Position numbers and translations under genes: made by a program. From Hanleya hanleyi (taxonomy: Eukaryota > Mollusca > Polyplacophora > Lepidopleurida > Hanleyidae), in the NCBI GenBank assembly GCA_036873755.1, contig JAVTVY010018902.1, positions 17,896 through 81,895 of the forward strand: a stretch of DNA of 64,000 nt, given 5' to 3'. The notes under the pieces were generated by a model. That model saw nothing but the letters and a program-made list of their open reading frames with translations. It did not search any database and was not told the origin of the DNA. Positions 1-15,100 of the stretch are shown in pieces (within the stretch, counting starts at the first letter, position 1; the number at the start of each line of letters is the position of its first letter).

Positions 1-193
1 ATATATAGTATAAAAAAAGATTCAATATTCAAAATATTCACACAAACTGATCTTTGAAAGATGGTCAAAGCAAACCTCAAATCATCGCTAAACTGTGAGA
101 ATAGTACTTCCTCGATGTCATTCCGAGCCACCTGTACACACAAGGAGCCGTCCAACTGTAAGTCATCAACCACATACATGGGGAAGGTGCTTC
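1..193 (-). CDS. Tudor gene exon I, runs off the left edge
   Basis: The acceptor ttctccctaactgcag at 194-209 gives GA, which completes Gly with the G from the previous exon. It encodes GSTFPMYVVDDLQLDGSLCV, then QVARNDIEEVLFSQFSDDL. The frame stays open to base 1. A weaker donor (CAG|gtggct at 131/132) could end the exon early, but the downstream residues still look coding, so I place the end outside the window. The domain is not recognised. Confidence 0.65.
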
Positions 194-3100
194 CTGCAGT
201 TAGGGAGAAAATCAGTTCAAACATATTCCTAGTAGGCTCTCATTTGCAAATTGTCCGGTAGTCAGTGAGTCAGTCAGTAAGTCCAACGCCATCTTTTCGT
301 TGGCAAAATAAGAACCATTGACATTAAAACCTTGATTTTTGGCATGAACGTGCATTAGGGGACTGTTACTAGCAAGTTCTGAGCTGACAGAATTCTGATG
401 AAAATTTGATTTATAATTATTTTTTATTATTATTTATTGATGGCTCGTCGAGTGCACTGTCATGCCCATCGGGAACCCTTGGTTGTATGTTTCATTGTGA
501 CTTTTGAAGGTTCCCTGATACCAGGAAGCCTGGTCCATTCGACATTCAGACCATCTGAGAATAGTTATCGTTGGATGGAATCCCCCAATTCCCATATATT
601 CTGGGAGCTTATCCACCAACAGGGATAATTACTTGTAAATTACAATCTCATAGGTTCAGTGTTTTTATCCGAAAAGAACACAGCAAGGAAGCAATCTGAC
701 ACTGCCCTGCCATTGTTCTGTTCTGTATTGGTCTGTGGAGGCCTAATTTGGATAATTATAAAAATTCTGTTTCAGTCACTTTTTCGGCATGCCTCCATAT
801 TCCAAGTATCGAACAACAAGTAATAATACAATGTTTTGATGCAAGATGGTCGCCGGGGCTTTCGCCAAATCCAACATGAGGCTGCACCTAAAAGGTGCTT
901 TGACCCCTCAGCACAATATGTCCAGCGAATAACAGGTTGACATAAAAATCTGCTGAATTCTGTCAAATTTATTTACCCACATATGTATTAATGTTGATTC
1001 AAGAGAATACTCAACGATTAGTATTTGCTAGTACCGGCTTCAGTCATCAATCCTGTGAAGGGATATCGATCCAAGACTGTGTGGATCGATACCTCAAGAA
1101 AAGTTAGTAAAGATCTGGTGAATAGTTCTTCATAGATGAAGATCTATTCCAGGGAAGAGTCGAGTGTGTGTGTGTAGTACTCAACATCTCTGGGTTACTA
1201 GGGATATTCACTGTGAGTATCAGAGCTGTCAGTCAAATTGTAACTGAGATCTAGCCCGGACAAAAGTTAGTGACGGAAAATTTCAAAGGGCCATAACTCT
1301 GTACAGAAATGACGTAACACGAAATAAACATGACAGTGCACATGTCTGGGATACTAGGGATATTCACTGTGAGTATCAGAGCTGTCAGTCAAATAGTAAC
1401 TGAGATCTAGCCCGGACAAAAGTTAGTGACGCAAAATTTCAAAGGGCCATAACTCTGTAAAGAAATGACGTAACGCGAAATAAGTTCTTCATAGATGAAG
1501 ATCTATTCCAGGGAAGAGTCGAGTGTGTGTGTGTAGTACTCAACATCTCTGGGTTACTAGGGATATTCACTGTGAGTATCAGAGCTGTCAGTCAAATTGT
1601 AACTGAGATCTAGCCCGGACAAAAGTTAGTGACGGAAAATTTCAAAGGGCCATAACTCTGTACAGAAATGACGTAACACGAAATAAACATGACAGTGCAC
1701 ATGTCTGGGATACTAGGGATATTCACTGTGAGTATCAGAGCTGTCGGTCAAATAGTAACTGAGATCTAGCCCGGACAAAAGTTAGTGACGCAAAATTTCA
1801 AAGGGCCATAACTCTGTAAAGAAATGACGTAACGCGAAATAAACATGACAGTGCACATGTCTGGGATACTAGGGATATTCACTGTGAGTATCAGAGCTGT
1901 CGGTCAAATAGTAACTGAGATCTAGCCCGGACAAAAGTTAGTGACGCGAAATTTCAAAGGGCCATAACTCTGTAAAGAAATGACGTAACACGGAATAAAC
2001 ATGACAGTGCACATCTCTGGGATACTAGGGATATTCACTGTGAGTATCAGAACTGTCAGTCAAATAGTAACTGAGATCTAGCCCGGACAAAAAATTGTTG
2101 ACGGCCGGCCAGACGTACATGCCAACGACAAGACCCTACAGCCCTATGGGCTCAGGGGTAAAAAGGTGACCTGGTTATGAGACCTACATTCCTTGGAAGT
2201 ATATTGTGGTGAAATTATGAAGCGATCATGAACTTTGAAGTTTGCACCCAATTCACTCTTTTTGGGGCAATTTCATACTTCAAGACCTATGTGGTCTGCT
2301 TTGGAATGTAGAATAACAATTTTATAGCCATTTTCCCGGTCCAAATCGGTTATGGACTGAGATCCAGCCGGGACAAATAAATATATCCCATTCATTTAGG
2401 TTTGATGAACAAAGGGCCATAACTTTTGAAAATATAACTGAAAGCAGAAAAACTTCACGCTGCACAACTATGGGGCATTGACCACATATCATGCAAATTC
2501 CATACTTAACCGAGATCCAGCCCGGACAAGTCCCAAAGATTTCAAGAACCAAAGGGCCATAACTCTTGAAAATATAAGCGGGCATAATAAAAGACAATGG
2601 CCTCCACTCCTCTGGTAAAGAAGAAACACAGTATAATTTAGTTTGGACACTTCCGACTCGGTCATGTTATTTTAGAGGATTTAAATAAGCCAACTAATTG
2701 TGTATATGTATCACAATAAATAGAAGGTCAGAGCTGTGCAAAAAAGCACGAATAATCGCGAAAATATAGGAATAATAGGGCAAAATCGGTCAAATTTGAG
2801 AAAATATAGGGAAAAATAGGGGAGAGCGGAAAAATAGGAAAAATAGGGCCAGTGGGAGCCCTGCTGTTATTTATTTTGGGAAGCAGGGCCATTCATAAAA
2901 ATCAGAAATCTTGCAATGTTACAGAGAGTGGGTTTAGACAAATATATTTCACACACATGAGCATGTATCCTGGTTGCCACAAAGTGCAATGTACTGTTTT
3001 TCTGCAAATACTGCAATAGTATATTTCGTTCCTGTGAAATGTATGACATGCCAGAGACCCGCTCTTGACTGATGCACAGAATGACAAAAAAATGATTATG

Positions 3101-6100
3101 TTGCCATAGCAACCACATAAATTACCTGAATGAATTATTTTTTCTCAATAGCCTTCTGGTTCCTGGCTAGGTAAGTAAGCGAGCATACCAAATTTTGAAT
3201 TCATCAGTGGGCCAGTTTTTCAGATTTCTTGTACAGACGGACGTACATAAATCTGAGTCTCATTTATTTTGTCAAGTCTAATTTGGGCACATCAGTTAGA
3301 GCCTAAACATGGTAAAGAAGCATTCAACCTAAACATGCTAAAGGCGAACAGACAAGGTACCTTTACCTGGAACGAAGCTGATACGTGGAAGAGAAGAGTA
3401 CAGATTTTGGTGGTGCCCATTCCCGCCCGCTGAAGGGGCATGCTTTGTTTCATCGCCAGTCTCTGCATCGCCAGCACTTTCTTTGACACTCGCCTCACAG
3501 GGACCGGCCTGTGACACTAACTTATCCAAGACGTCCATACTGCGGTCATCGCCTTCGATGTTATTCACCAAAGACTGCGTGTGTCTCTGGTCGATTTCCA
3601 CTTCGCACAAATCAAAATCTGCAGGATCTGCAGCAGAATGGTCAGGCAGTGACGAGGTGTACGTTTTTACGGCTGTCCGCTCGGAGTCGTACTCGCACAA
3701 GTGACTGAACGACTTGTCCTGAATTTCAGGCTTTGACGACGATGAATTTTTAACATTGTTTTCCTGTTCTGAACTACTAAGAGATCTGGCAAATTTGGCA
3801 TATGCAATAGCTTGGGGGTTCTGCTCAACCAAAATAGACTTGACCTGTGTTTGTTCTGCATCGTCAACACAAGGTTGTGCTTCCTGATCTTCGATGCCGC
3901 AAGGTTCAGCCACAAGCTCATCCGACCCTCTCGATTCCGCTCCGAAAGACAGTTCATCCACACAACGTTCCTCCGTGACCTCTGCATACTCCTCGGAGGT
4001 CTTCCCAGATACACAGAAATGAGAAACGACGTCCTGGATGATATTCGCTACCACCTGTTGAGCTTCCGACTCCAAACTCCGGTGAAGAGACACTTCCTCT
4101 CGAGCAGTCTTTATCTGTTCTAGGTGTTTTGGTGGCTTACTCTTCAATGAAAAAGTTCCATTGCCGAACTCACCACCAATGGGAAAGCGTGTTGGGCCAG
4201 ATTCCCCGTAGTCTGAACCTGGGACACCGGAAACAATGCAGACAGCCGGCTGAATGGAAATTTCTGTGACTAGACTCTTGGGTAAAGTGTTCTCGTTCTC
4301 AGAGGGGATCTCGGCTAACTGGTCACTTTCTATCGGGCTATCAACTCGCATAGGAAGCTCAGTGACTGTCGATGTTTCCACTGGCCGGCCACTCGATTGA
4401 AGATCCTGCCAGCGTTCAGCCATGCGGCCGAGCGAGACCCCGACAGGAAGTCCCCCTTGCTCATCATTGTTCTCCCCGCCACCCAAAACTATACTACTCA
4501 AGAAACTGGCACACTCGTCCATCGCCTCTGGTTTCTTGTCGCCAGAACGCCGTTCATCCTGGGACTCGCGGTCTCGTGGCGTCGAAGTCTTGCGTATATC
4601 TTGTGATGTGTGAACGACATTGCGGATGTCCTGCGACTTCTGTGCAGTATTTCGAACATCCTGTGAATCTGGGAGCAGGTTGCGGATATCCTGCGACTCC
4701 CGGATGACATTTCGAACGTCTTGTGACTTCGGCGCAGTATTTTGGACCTCAGCTGCCTCTGGTTCATCCTGTTCTTTCTTGCTCTTATCCGGCTCAACGT
4801 CTCCTTCGTCAGATTTTTCAGAGACTTTGGCATCCCCAGATTCTGCCAAACCCCTCTCAGGCGAATCTCTCGTCTTGACAGTCGTTGAGATCACTGTGAA
4901 GGTACTTGGGAGATTTTCGTCCGCCAATCTGACATCTCTGCACTTGATGCCTTCTTTTGAGGCTTTTCCAGCACCAACTGTAATGATCAAAATAGTGATT
5001 TCATCCACCATACAATTAACGTATTCCCTGAACTAAAGACATTAGATTCGGCAAAACAATTGCCAAGGCCTTATGACTTTGCCTCTGCATTTTTCAGAAA
5101 AGTTTGTAACCTGTAAACCAAAATGTTATCAACCAAGGCAATGCATAGTCACATGCCAATCATATGGTTTGTTTTGGTTGCATAGCCAACCAAAACATAG
5201 ATAGAGCCATTATGTTGCAACATGGAGATAGAACTAAGGTTTGAGTAGCTGAATTCTATCATGCAATATTCTGCATTTAAAAGTAAATGTGGCATGCAGG
5301 TTTGGACAACTTACAGACAATGCAAGTGTGGGCGAATCATTTATACATTGAATTTGAATAATTTGAATGGGAAATTTGCACTACGAGGATTTGCATGGGT
5401 CTCTGCAAGGCACTGCTGGAGAAAACAACAATGATTTCAGCCGTGGTTCATTCAAATTCACTTTGCCCTATCTATTAACCCAGGATGATATTTTGAACTA
5501 GTGATAGCTGGCTCAATTTTTTTTCATATGTACTATACTTTCCCAGTATTCAAAGAAAGTGTCATTGTGCTTAGAATAATGAATAATTTGGCAAATATTA
5601 CATGAAACTATGGGTTCATACTCCATGTAAGAATCACGAGACAATACATACAATAGTCTGGGGACAACAATATGTCTAGACTTGTGCCTTTTCAGCGACA
5701 CAAAGACCCAGACAATAGCTTCCTACATCAAGTATCGACCAAAATATGACCCACAAAAATAATTAAAGTGCAAATTTTCCATTTACTTCGTCAGGTAATT
5801 CCCTCAACTTGAGATCCGGATATCTTTTCAAGACGAGCTGGGTCTTTCTGCACAAAGAAAATTTTGCCGGACGCAGATATTCACGGAATAAAGTGGTTCT
5901 TTGCTCGGCAGTAATGCTAACTAATTCATGTGGTCCTATGAATTTACCTCTTTCCTTGATGACCTCGTTGATGTTGATTGGTGGATTGTCCTCCTGCACA
6001 ATGGAGAGTTCGACCATCCAGAGGTCACGACTGTCTCCACCACCCGTTACCTGCTTATAGTAATAGGGTCAATGGGGTCAGACAAGATACTGGCATGCTG

Positions 6101-9100
6101 TACTGATCGAATATGAACAGACTATATGTACTCGGTATTACAACTATATAATACACTGAATGTGACAAACCTTAATTCTCTCTCTCTTTCTCTCCTATAT
6201 AATACACTGATGGTAGTTGCAGTTCTATTCGTAGAACTTCCGTCAACTTCTCCACAGGGCAGAACTTCGACATTTTTGCTTTACTTTTTCCGAATTTGGT
6301 CAGGGACACACACAGGCATCATTTAGATTCCTAAATCGAGCTATCTGCAGCTGAATCTATGGGTTTCATAACGATTTTTAAGGATTTCCTGATTTTGTGG
6401 TCAAAGAGACCTTGCCCTAAATTTTGGTACACGACACATTGTCTCCCCTAAATGTATCTACAGACAACAAAAAAATCATGATTTTTAACAAATTCCTCAT
6501 TTTGGGGCACAGTGACCTTGACCTAGATTTTGGTATGTGACACATCATCTCCTCCTAGGGTATCCACTCACCAAAACATGGAACTGCATATAGAAAACTG
6601 TCCCAGATATAGGCCGGACATGAGGGGATGGACGGACAGACAGACGGAAACCGCCATCACATAATACTTCTGCCTTTTGGATGGGCGTATAAAACTGACA
6701 GCAGACATGGGTTTCAGTCTACACTGGGTAGCCATCATAATAGAGTGACAAGGCCGAATTATTACAACATTTACCATGAATATCATTCTGCTGTAACTGA
6801 ACTTTCTCATTTTACAGAAGACAGGCCTGCATGTGGCTCACGGTGAAAACATAGGAGAAAATTTGTCAAAATATAGGAATTTTATTAATAAAATATAGGA
6901 AATAAGACGGGTCACTACTACATTGTATGTTCCAAAATTGGTAGTTTTTTTGGTGTTTAATAAAATTATTTCCACTGAATGCGGTCATAGTTGTGGTGGT
7001 TGAGGAGACTCGTTCTGCTGCTTGGTTCAAGAAAGAGAAATTTAAATGTTTTCATATTTGCCAAGGGAAGCGAGGCAAAAAAAAAAATTCTGAAATGTAT
7101 TTTCCCATGCCAAATTGACTCAGTTCAGAGCATTGGTGAAGCTTTTCATGCGAAAAAGTCAAAATATAGGAAATATAGGAGGAATGACTCAAAAATATAA
7201 GAAAATATAGGAAATATATGAAGCACTTGAAGGCCTAAGAAGAGGAAGTCTGAAATCAGCCAACTGACAGGAAAGTGCCGCATCTGGCCAGACGCAATGA
7301 GTAGAACATTACCTTGTTAAGAAATTTACACTTCAGTAGTTTATCCTTGACCATGTCATTGAAGAGCCACTTGGCCTCGTGAGTCAGCTCCGTGGGGATC
7401 CCGGTGAGACGGCACTCTACAGCCTGTAAAACAAGAGAGAATGCAAACCATATTTAACAAAACACTGCATACCGACTCTCTGGTTTTTAAAATTTGGATT
7501 TGTTTTTTTCTAGTAATGCGAGCCGAGAGTGATCACTCTCCATTCAGTCCCTCGTGTCAGTATAAACAGCTGTTGATCACCTTGACTTTGTACAGTGAGA
7601 GTGATTCACTCTTGTCAGTACTAGTATTACTCTCCATCATTGTTTTAATATGCAGGCGAGTGATCAAGGTCTCCTGAGGTGAAAGTTAGGTGAGTGATGA
7701 AGAGGGAGAGTGATTACTTCCCTTAACCCTACCTGGCCTGGGGGGGGAGGGGGCACTTTCCGTCTTCCCCCCCCCCCCCCATGTTGGTTTTTTGCTCCTA
7801 TCTCCGGAACAAAAAAAAATTGAGAGCTGAAACTCCGTGACTTTTTAGATCATCATATTGGGGTCATTTTGAGCCTATTTGCATTAGTCCTGGAGCAGAT
7901 TATCATGGGTAAATTCAAAATGGCGGCCATGTGGGGTACCAGAAAAGTGATGTTTTCGTTATATTTCTTCAAAATTTTTGCTTTTCTCTATGGATAAGTG
8001 GGTAAAACCTATTTTATTTCATATCAGATTATTATTTACTAATTGAATCATGTAGTTTTTGCGAAGAAAAAACAAAAATTAGAAAATTCTGACCATCTGG
8101 CCATCTTGGATTTTTTTACATTTTCTTGTAGAGCTTGACTCAAAGATATAGTGTGGTAAGTTTCAGCCCTCTAGCCTTAGTGATAGCGAAAATATATAGT
8201 GGGGGCATCAATGATGCATACCAAATTTTACATCAAGCACTTGAACGGTACCAGAGATAGAGATCATCAATGATTTCGCCCATCCTTCCCGCCACTCAGA
8301 GGAACAGATGTAGTTATTCAATGCAAGTCTCTTGATACATCGATGCTGTATACCAAGTGTCGTATAGAACACTTAAATGGTATCAGAGATTTACATCGTT
8401 GAAGATTTTGCATAAATTGAAGATGGCCATCAAGATTTCTGCCCAGTCAGAGAAACCAGTTCTGTCATTCATCGGGAGTCTCTTGATACATCGATGATGT
8501 ATACTATATTTTACATTGAGCACTTGAACGAGATCAGAGATAGAGAACATCGATGATTTTGAATAAATTAAAGATGGCCACCAATCCGAGGAACAGATGT
8601 GGTTATTCATTGCAAGTCTCTTGATACATCGATGCTGTATACCAAATTTTGTATAGAACATTTAAATGGTATCAGAGATATACATCATTAAAGATTTTGC
8701 ATAAATTGAAGATGGCCACCAAGGTTTCCACCCAATCAGGGAAAGTGGTTTGGTCATTCCATTAAAGTTTCTTGATGTATCGATGATCTATACCAAGTTT
8801 AACACTGAACAGCGGAATGGTTTCCGAGATACCAAAGGTTAATGGTTTCGCAAAAATTAAAGATAACCGCCAAATTTCCATCCAATTGGGTCCAGATTCA
8901 GTAAGTTTCTGGGTCACAAGCATATGGATGTGCACTGCAAGTTTGGTGTACCAAGGGTAAGTGGTTCTAAAGATATCTTGGTAACGAGAAAGCTTTGACG
9001 GCTTCGAATAAATTAACATGAGGCACCAGAGGTGCTACAACTCCTCAGCCCCTTAACAGTCTAGACCAAGATGTTTTTATGAGTGTATAAGTTTGGATGA

Positions 9101-12100
9101 ATAGCAGTGAGTTATGGCATGCGAAATGCAAACCCAAGCCACAACTGGGACAGATATACGGATGGATAAACTGACACACGGACGGACAATCAGAATCCAG
9201 TATACCCCCAACTACTAGGTATCCACATATCTGCAGGGAAATACACCATAGAGGTCCATGTCCTCCGCTAGCAGCACCAGTTATAGTGGATTACTGGCAC
9301 TGCTGCTTAATGATATCTCATATCATTGATGAAGAGTATGATTTGAAAATGGAGATGTCGCTGATGAGCTTAACATAATCTAATATAGCGGATGGCACCC
9401 ATATTTGATTATGCACATCCATAAAACATAATACTAACTGTCCTCTCATCAATGTCCATGCACTCTCCAAGTTTGAAGTAGATTGGTTGAATCGTTCTAG
9501 AGTTCTTGTCCAGACAAGATATAAATGCTGAAAATCTAAGATGACTGATGGTGGCCATCTTGGATTACACAGGTAACTGAAAAGCAATGCCAACTGTCCT
9601 CTCACCGAAGTCAAGCCAAACTGCAAGTTTGAAGTTGATCAGTTGAATTATTCTAGAGTTGTTGTCCAGACAAGATGCAACTGCTTAAAATGCAACATAA
9701 TCCAATATCCCTGGTTGATGGCAGCCACATTGGATTATGCTCGTTCATGAAACACAATCCTAACCGGGATCTCACCAAGGTCAAGGGACTCCCCAAGTTT
9801 GAAGTAGATCAGTTGAATCGTACTCCAGCTATTGTCCGGACAAGATCAAACTAAAATCCAATGAAATCCAATATGGCTGATGGTGGCCATATTGGATGAA
9901 GCACGTCCTTGAAAAACAATCCTAATCCGGCCTCCTCTCAACAATGTCAAGGCACTCCCCAGGTATGAAGTAGATCGGTTGAATCGTTCTCGAGTTATTG
10001 TCCGGACAAGATCCAACTGCTTATAATCCAATATGGGTGACGGCGGCCATATTAGATTATGCACATTGCTGAAAAACAATCCCAACAGTCCTCTCACCAA
10101 TGTCAAGGCACACCCCAAGTTTGAAGTTGATTGGTTAAATCGCTCACGAGTTATTGTCCAGACAAGAAAATCAAAGATCCAAACTGCTTATAATCCAATA
10201 TGGCTGACAGCGGCCATATTGGATTATGCACATCGCTGAAAAACAATCCCATCTGTGCTCTCATCGATGTCATGGCACACCCCAAGTTTGAAGTTGATCG
10301 GTTGAATCGTTCACGAGTTATTGTCCGGACAAGAAAATGTAAGATCCAACTGCTTATAATCCAATATGGCCGACGGCAGCCATATTAGATTACGCACATT
10401 GCTGAAAAATAATCCCAACCGTCCTCTCACCAATGTCAAGGCACACCCCAAGTTTGAAGTTGATTGGTTGAATCATTCACAAGTTATTGTCCGGACAAGA
10501 AAATGTAAGATCCAACTGCTTATAATCCAAAATGGCTGACAGCGGCCATAATGGATTATGCACATTGCTGAAAAACAATCCCAACCGTCCTCTCACCAAT
10601 GTCAAGCCAAACTGCAAGTTTAAAGTCGATCAGTTGAATTATTCTATAGTTGTTGTCCAGACAAGATGCAACTGCTTAAAATGCAACATAATCCAATATC
10701 CCTGGTTGATGGCAGCCAAATTGGATTATGCTCGTTCATGAAACACAATCCTAACCGGGATCTCACCAAGGTCAAGGGACTCCCCAAGTTTGAAGTAGAT
10801 CAGTTGAATCGTACTCCAGCTATTGTCCGGACAAGATCAAACTAAAATCCAATGAAATCCAGCATGGCTGATGGTGGCCATATTGGATTAAGCACGTGAC
10901 GTCTTTAAAAAACAATCCTAATCCTCCTCTCAACAATGTCAAGGCAGTCCCCAGGTATGAAGTAGGTCGGTTGAATCGTTCTCGAGTTATTGTCCGGACA
11001 AGATCCAACTGCTTATAATCCAATATGGGTGACGGCGGCCATATTAGATTACGCACATTGCTGAAAAACAATCCCAACAGTCCTCTCACCAATGTCACGG
11101 CACACCCCAAGTTTGAAGTTCATCGGTTAAATCGCTCACGAGTTATTGTCCGGATAAGAAAATCTAAGATCCAAACTGCTTATAATCCAATATGGCTGAC
11201 AGCGGCCATATTGGATTATGCACATCGCTGAAAAACAATCCCATCTGTCCTCTCATCGATGTCAAGGCACTCCCCAAGTTTGAAGTATATCAGTTGAATC
11301 GTACTCCAGTTATTGTCCGGACAAGATCAAACTGCTTAAAATCCAATGAAATCCAGTATGGCTGATGGTGACCATATTGGATTAAGTACGTCCTTGAAAA
11401 ACAATCCTAATCCTCCTCTCAACAATGTCAAGGCACTCCCCACATATGAAGTAAATCGGTTGAATCGCTCTCGAATTATTGTCCGGAAAGGATCCAAATG
11501 CTTATAATCCAATATGGCTGACGGTGGCCATATTAGATTACGCACATTGCCGAAAAACAATCCCAATCGTCCTCTCAGTCTCACCAATGTCCAGGCACAC
11601 CCCAAGTTTGAAGTTGATCGGTTAAATCGTTCAGAAGTTATTGTCTGGACAAGAAAATCTACGATCCAACTGCTTATAATCCAATATGGCTGATGGTGGC
11701 CATATTAGATTACGCACATTGCTGAAAATAATCCCAACCGTCCTCTCACCAATGTCAAGGCACACCCCAAGTTTGAAGTTGATCAGTTAAATCTTTCACG
11801 AGTTATTGTCCGGACAAGAAAATGTATGATCCAACTGCTTATCATCCAAAATGGCTGACGGCGGCCATAATGGATTATGCACTTTGGCGAAAAACAATCC
11901 CAACCGTCCTCTCGCCAATGTCAAGGCACACTCCCAAGTTTCAAGTTGATCGGTTAAATCGTTCACGAGTTATTGTCCGGGACAAGTAAAAGTTACAGAA
12001 TTTCGGACACCGGTGTTTTCTTATTCTGAAATTCAAAGGAGATCTATTCAGAATCAAAACAAACCTCCAATACCTTACATGTTATTTTCATAGTGCCTAG

Positions 12101-15100
12101 TCACATTGTTACAATATTGCAAGCCCAATTTGTGCTTTGAAAAAAAAAACCCACGTGAGGTATCGGAGAATTTGTTTGATCCTGAACAGATTTCCTTAAA
12201 ATTTCAGAATAAAAATGCACAAATTACATATAGATACTGTGGAGAATTTCACTTCTCTAAGAAAAACTGGCTCCGATAGCCGAAAATCACATCCCATCAT
12301 AATGTGAGATTTAAACTCCCCTGACGAACTCCGTTGGTAATGCATTAGCGTCAGTGCAACAACAACAACAACAATGAACTTTATTGGGTTTGCCATACCT
12401 TTCGCTATCTTCCATTCTTCCATGATGTATATTTTAGAGGACTTGTTATGCGAGACACCCATTGTACTGGCCGACGACCACAGTTCATTTTACAACTGAA
12501 AACTGAATTCCATCATCGGATGTGTTGGCAGGAAGCACAGACACATGGGCACTACTTTCGTTTTTGACTACTTTCGTTTTTGACAATCTCACAGGTTCCT
12601 ACAATTCTGTTACAAGACAAAGTACAAGTTGCCCTTTTCCGAGAAAATAGGCGTTTATTATTGTTCAAATCCATTTTGATAACTTTTAGACGAACTAACA
12701 AGTCGATTTTCACAGTTTTAATGTCGGACTATTTTTTCTCAACAGCGTAGGGATACGACAATTAGCCGAGTCAGGCAATACCGTACTACTGAATATGCAG
12801 AGGAATATAGACTTCTAGACCAAACCAATGACCAGTCATTCACTACACTGAACCAATGGCTGAAATACAACTTTACTATGGAGCTCTTTATTGGCTACAT
12901 GCCAGTAAGTGTATGTAAATCAGTATGAAAGTAGGCCTAATGTATGCATACTTGGAGATCCCTTTTCAGAAGACTGGAAAATGGTAGAAAAATTAAAAAA
13001 AATGTAAAAAAATAATTAATGACCGGTTAGACCTGAAAGTTTCAAAGGCACAAGTAAAAAATAAAAGGATCATAACCTGTAAGTTTCAAGAACTTCCTCG
13101 CAATAGTTTTCAAGATACGGCTCGGACAGACACACTGCTAGGGCCACAACAATACTCCTGAGCCCGTAGGGCTGAGGAGTAAAAATGGGGGGTGTGGAGG
13201 TTCTAATTTGATAACTTCTGTAAGTTGGTCCCATGACTGAAGAGAATGACTGCAATGGTTTTCTCATAACCCAGTATAATGGCAGCCACGTGTTAAATCA
13301 GCTGAACTTGTTAAGGAGAATTCAATAGACAATCAGGACAGTGCTTGCAAACGAGTTATTGTCTTTCGGGGTCACGGTGTCAGTAGAACAACTCAAATTT
13401 GTAACCAATGCTGAGATATCAGATAATAATATCCATTCACACATTAAAGTGATCGTAAACCCTCAAGTAAAGTTTCCATCAAATGAATGACCATTGAAAA
13501 CAGTGTGAGAAAATATTTATTGTAATTTTTTACGATTTTATTACACAGAGTAAACGGCAAATAAAGCATGGTATTCTATGGTGGTCTGTTGGAATCATAT
13601 TTAGGTCCAGTGATGTCACTCGGCCTTAATACATATATTTCAAACTTTGTATGCACATTCCAATGCTTGATTCAAGCTTGAGGTATGTATACTTTGAGTT
13701 TCAACACAGACTCACTGTTCCAATACACATGTTTCACCAAAATCTGGGAGATGTCAACTCATAAGTGTCAAGTCAATTTGAATGTTGCTTTTAATTTCCC
13801 CGATTTTGGAGAAACATGCACATTGGAACAGTGAGTCTGTGTTGAAACTCAAAGTATACACACCTTGCACTTGAATCAAGCATTGGAAAGTGCATACACA
13901 GTTTGAAATATATGTATTAAGGCAGTGTGACATCACTGGACCTAAATATGATTGCAACATACCACCATAGAATACCATGTTTTATTTGCAGTTTACTCCG
14001 TGTAATAAAATCGAAAAAAATTACAATAAATATTTTCAGACACCGTTCGCAATGGTCTTTCATTTGATCGAAACTGTACTTGAGGGTTCACGATCACTTT
14101 AAATAATATAACTGTGGAAATCTCTCTAATAATTCAATCCCCTTATCAAAATTCAATCACTCCCAATTATGGGAACAAAATTCGATTGATCGTTCTAATA
14201 AATTCGATCAGCCCCTAAAATCCTTGAAATAAAGGGTTATGTGCATGATTTTGGACCATTTCGTCAAATTTTTATTCTAATAAATTTGATCACCCCCAGA
14301 TTTTATGCTGGGAAATTTCACTTCCTGTGATTGAATTATTAGAGCGATTACCGTAAGGCAAATAACAGTATATGGTTAAAAAATTCGGGCTCATTTTTCA
14401 GCTTCCAATTCAGATGTTTGACACGTCAACATTTTAGTCGGCAAATCGGGAGAAGTCGAGTAGACATATCGGTAGAGATGTATTTTATTCACCATTCAAT
14501 TTCAATTTGCTGAACAATTTTTCTGGGGAGGATTACAGAATCTTTCCTTGAGGAATTTGTGACTTAGAGGCTATTTGCCGCCAATAAAGGTCTTTTTCGC
14601 ATTCTTCTGGTAGAGCTTTACACGAGTATTTCAAAACTGTGTTAGCCTTCTAGAATCAAGTGTAACAAAAATATTGACACTAGAAATGTCCCAGTTGACC
14701 TAAATTAATCATATTTCTGGACCTTTGTTGTAAATTACACGTGTCAGTTACTTTGATAGCCAAAACAATTTAAATGAAAGCATCCAAGGCTGCTAAAAAA
14801 CAGGGAAGGAATTGGTCCTGTTCAAAATATTTCTGATGTGTCTCTCATTGCATACGTGGTATGAATTTGTGAAGCGTAGTTCTAATTATTGAAGAAACTT
14901 CATCAATACTGTAAAGAAAGTCTAGGCAAATGAGAGTTGCATATGTGGTACCAGTAGACGATGGAAACAATTTTGTCGAGGCGTTCAACTGCTATCACAA
15001 TTGTTTGACGACCCAATGGAATTACCGTTCCCCGATAAATAACACCGAAGATTAAAAATTGTATATTATCTGAACTAGACAAGATAACATTTTGGTAGTA

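Noticed and set aside
3483..5036. Overlapping plus-strand and alternative minus-strand ORFs
   Set aside because: They are shadows of the long Tudor exon H in other frames.
7313..7423. Apparent 2-bp frameshift in Tudor exon F
   Set aside because: It came from a misread line junction; on re-reading, the exon is 111 nt and fully in frame.
9318..11605. Numerous 60-100-codon ORFs on both strands
   Set aside because: They are the same tandem unit read in phase again and again, with similar peptides such as 'GLCTLLKNNP'. They are not genes.
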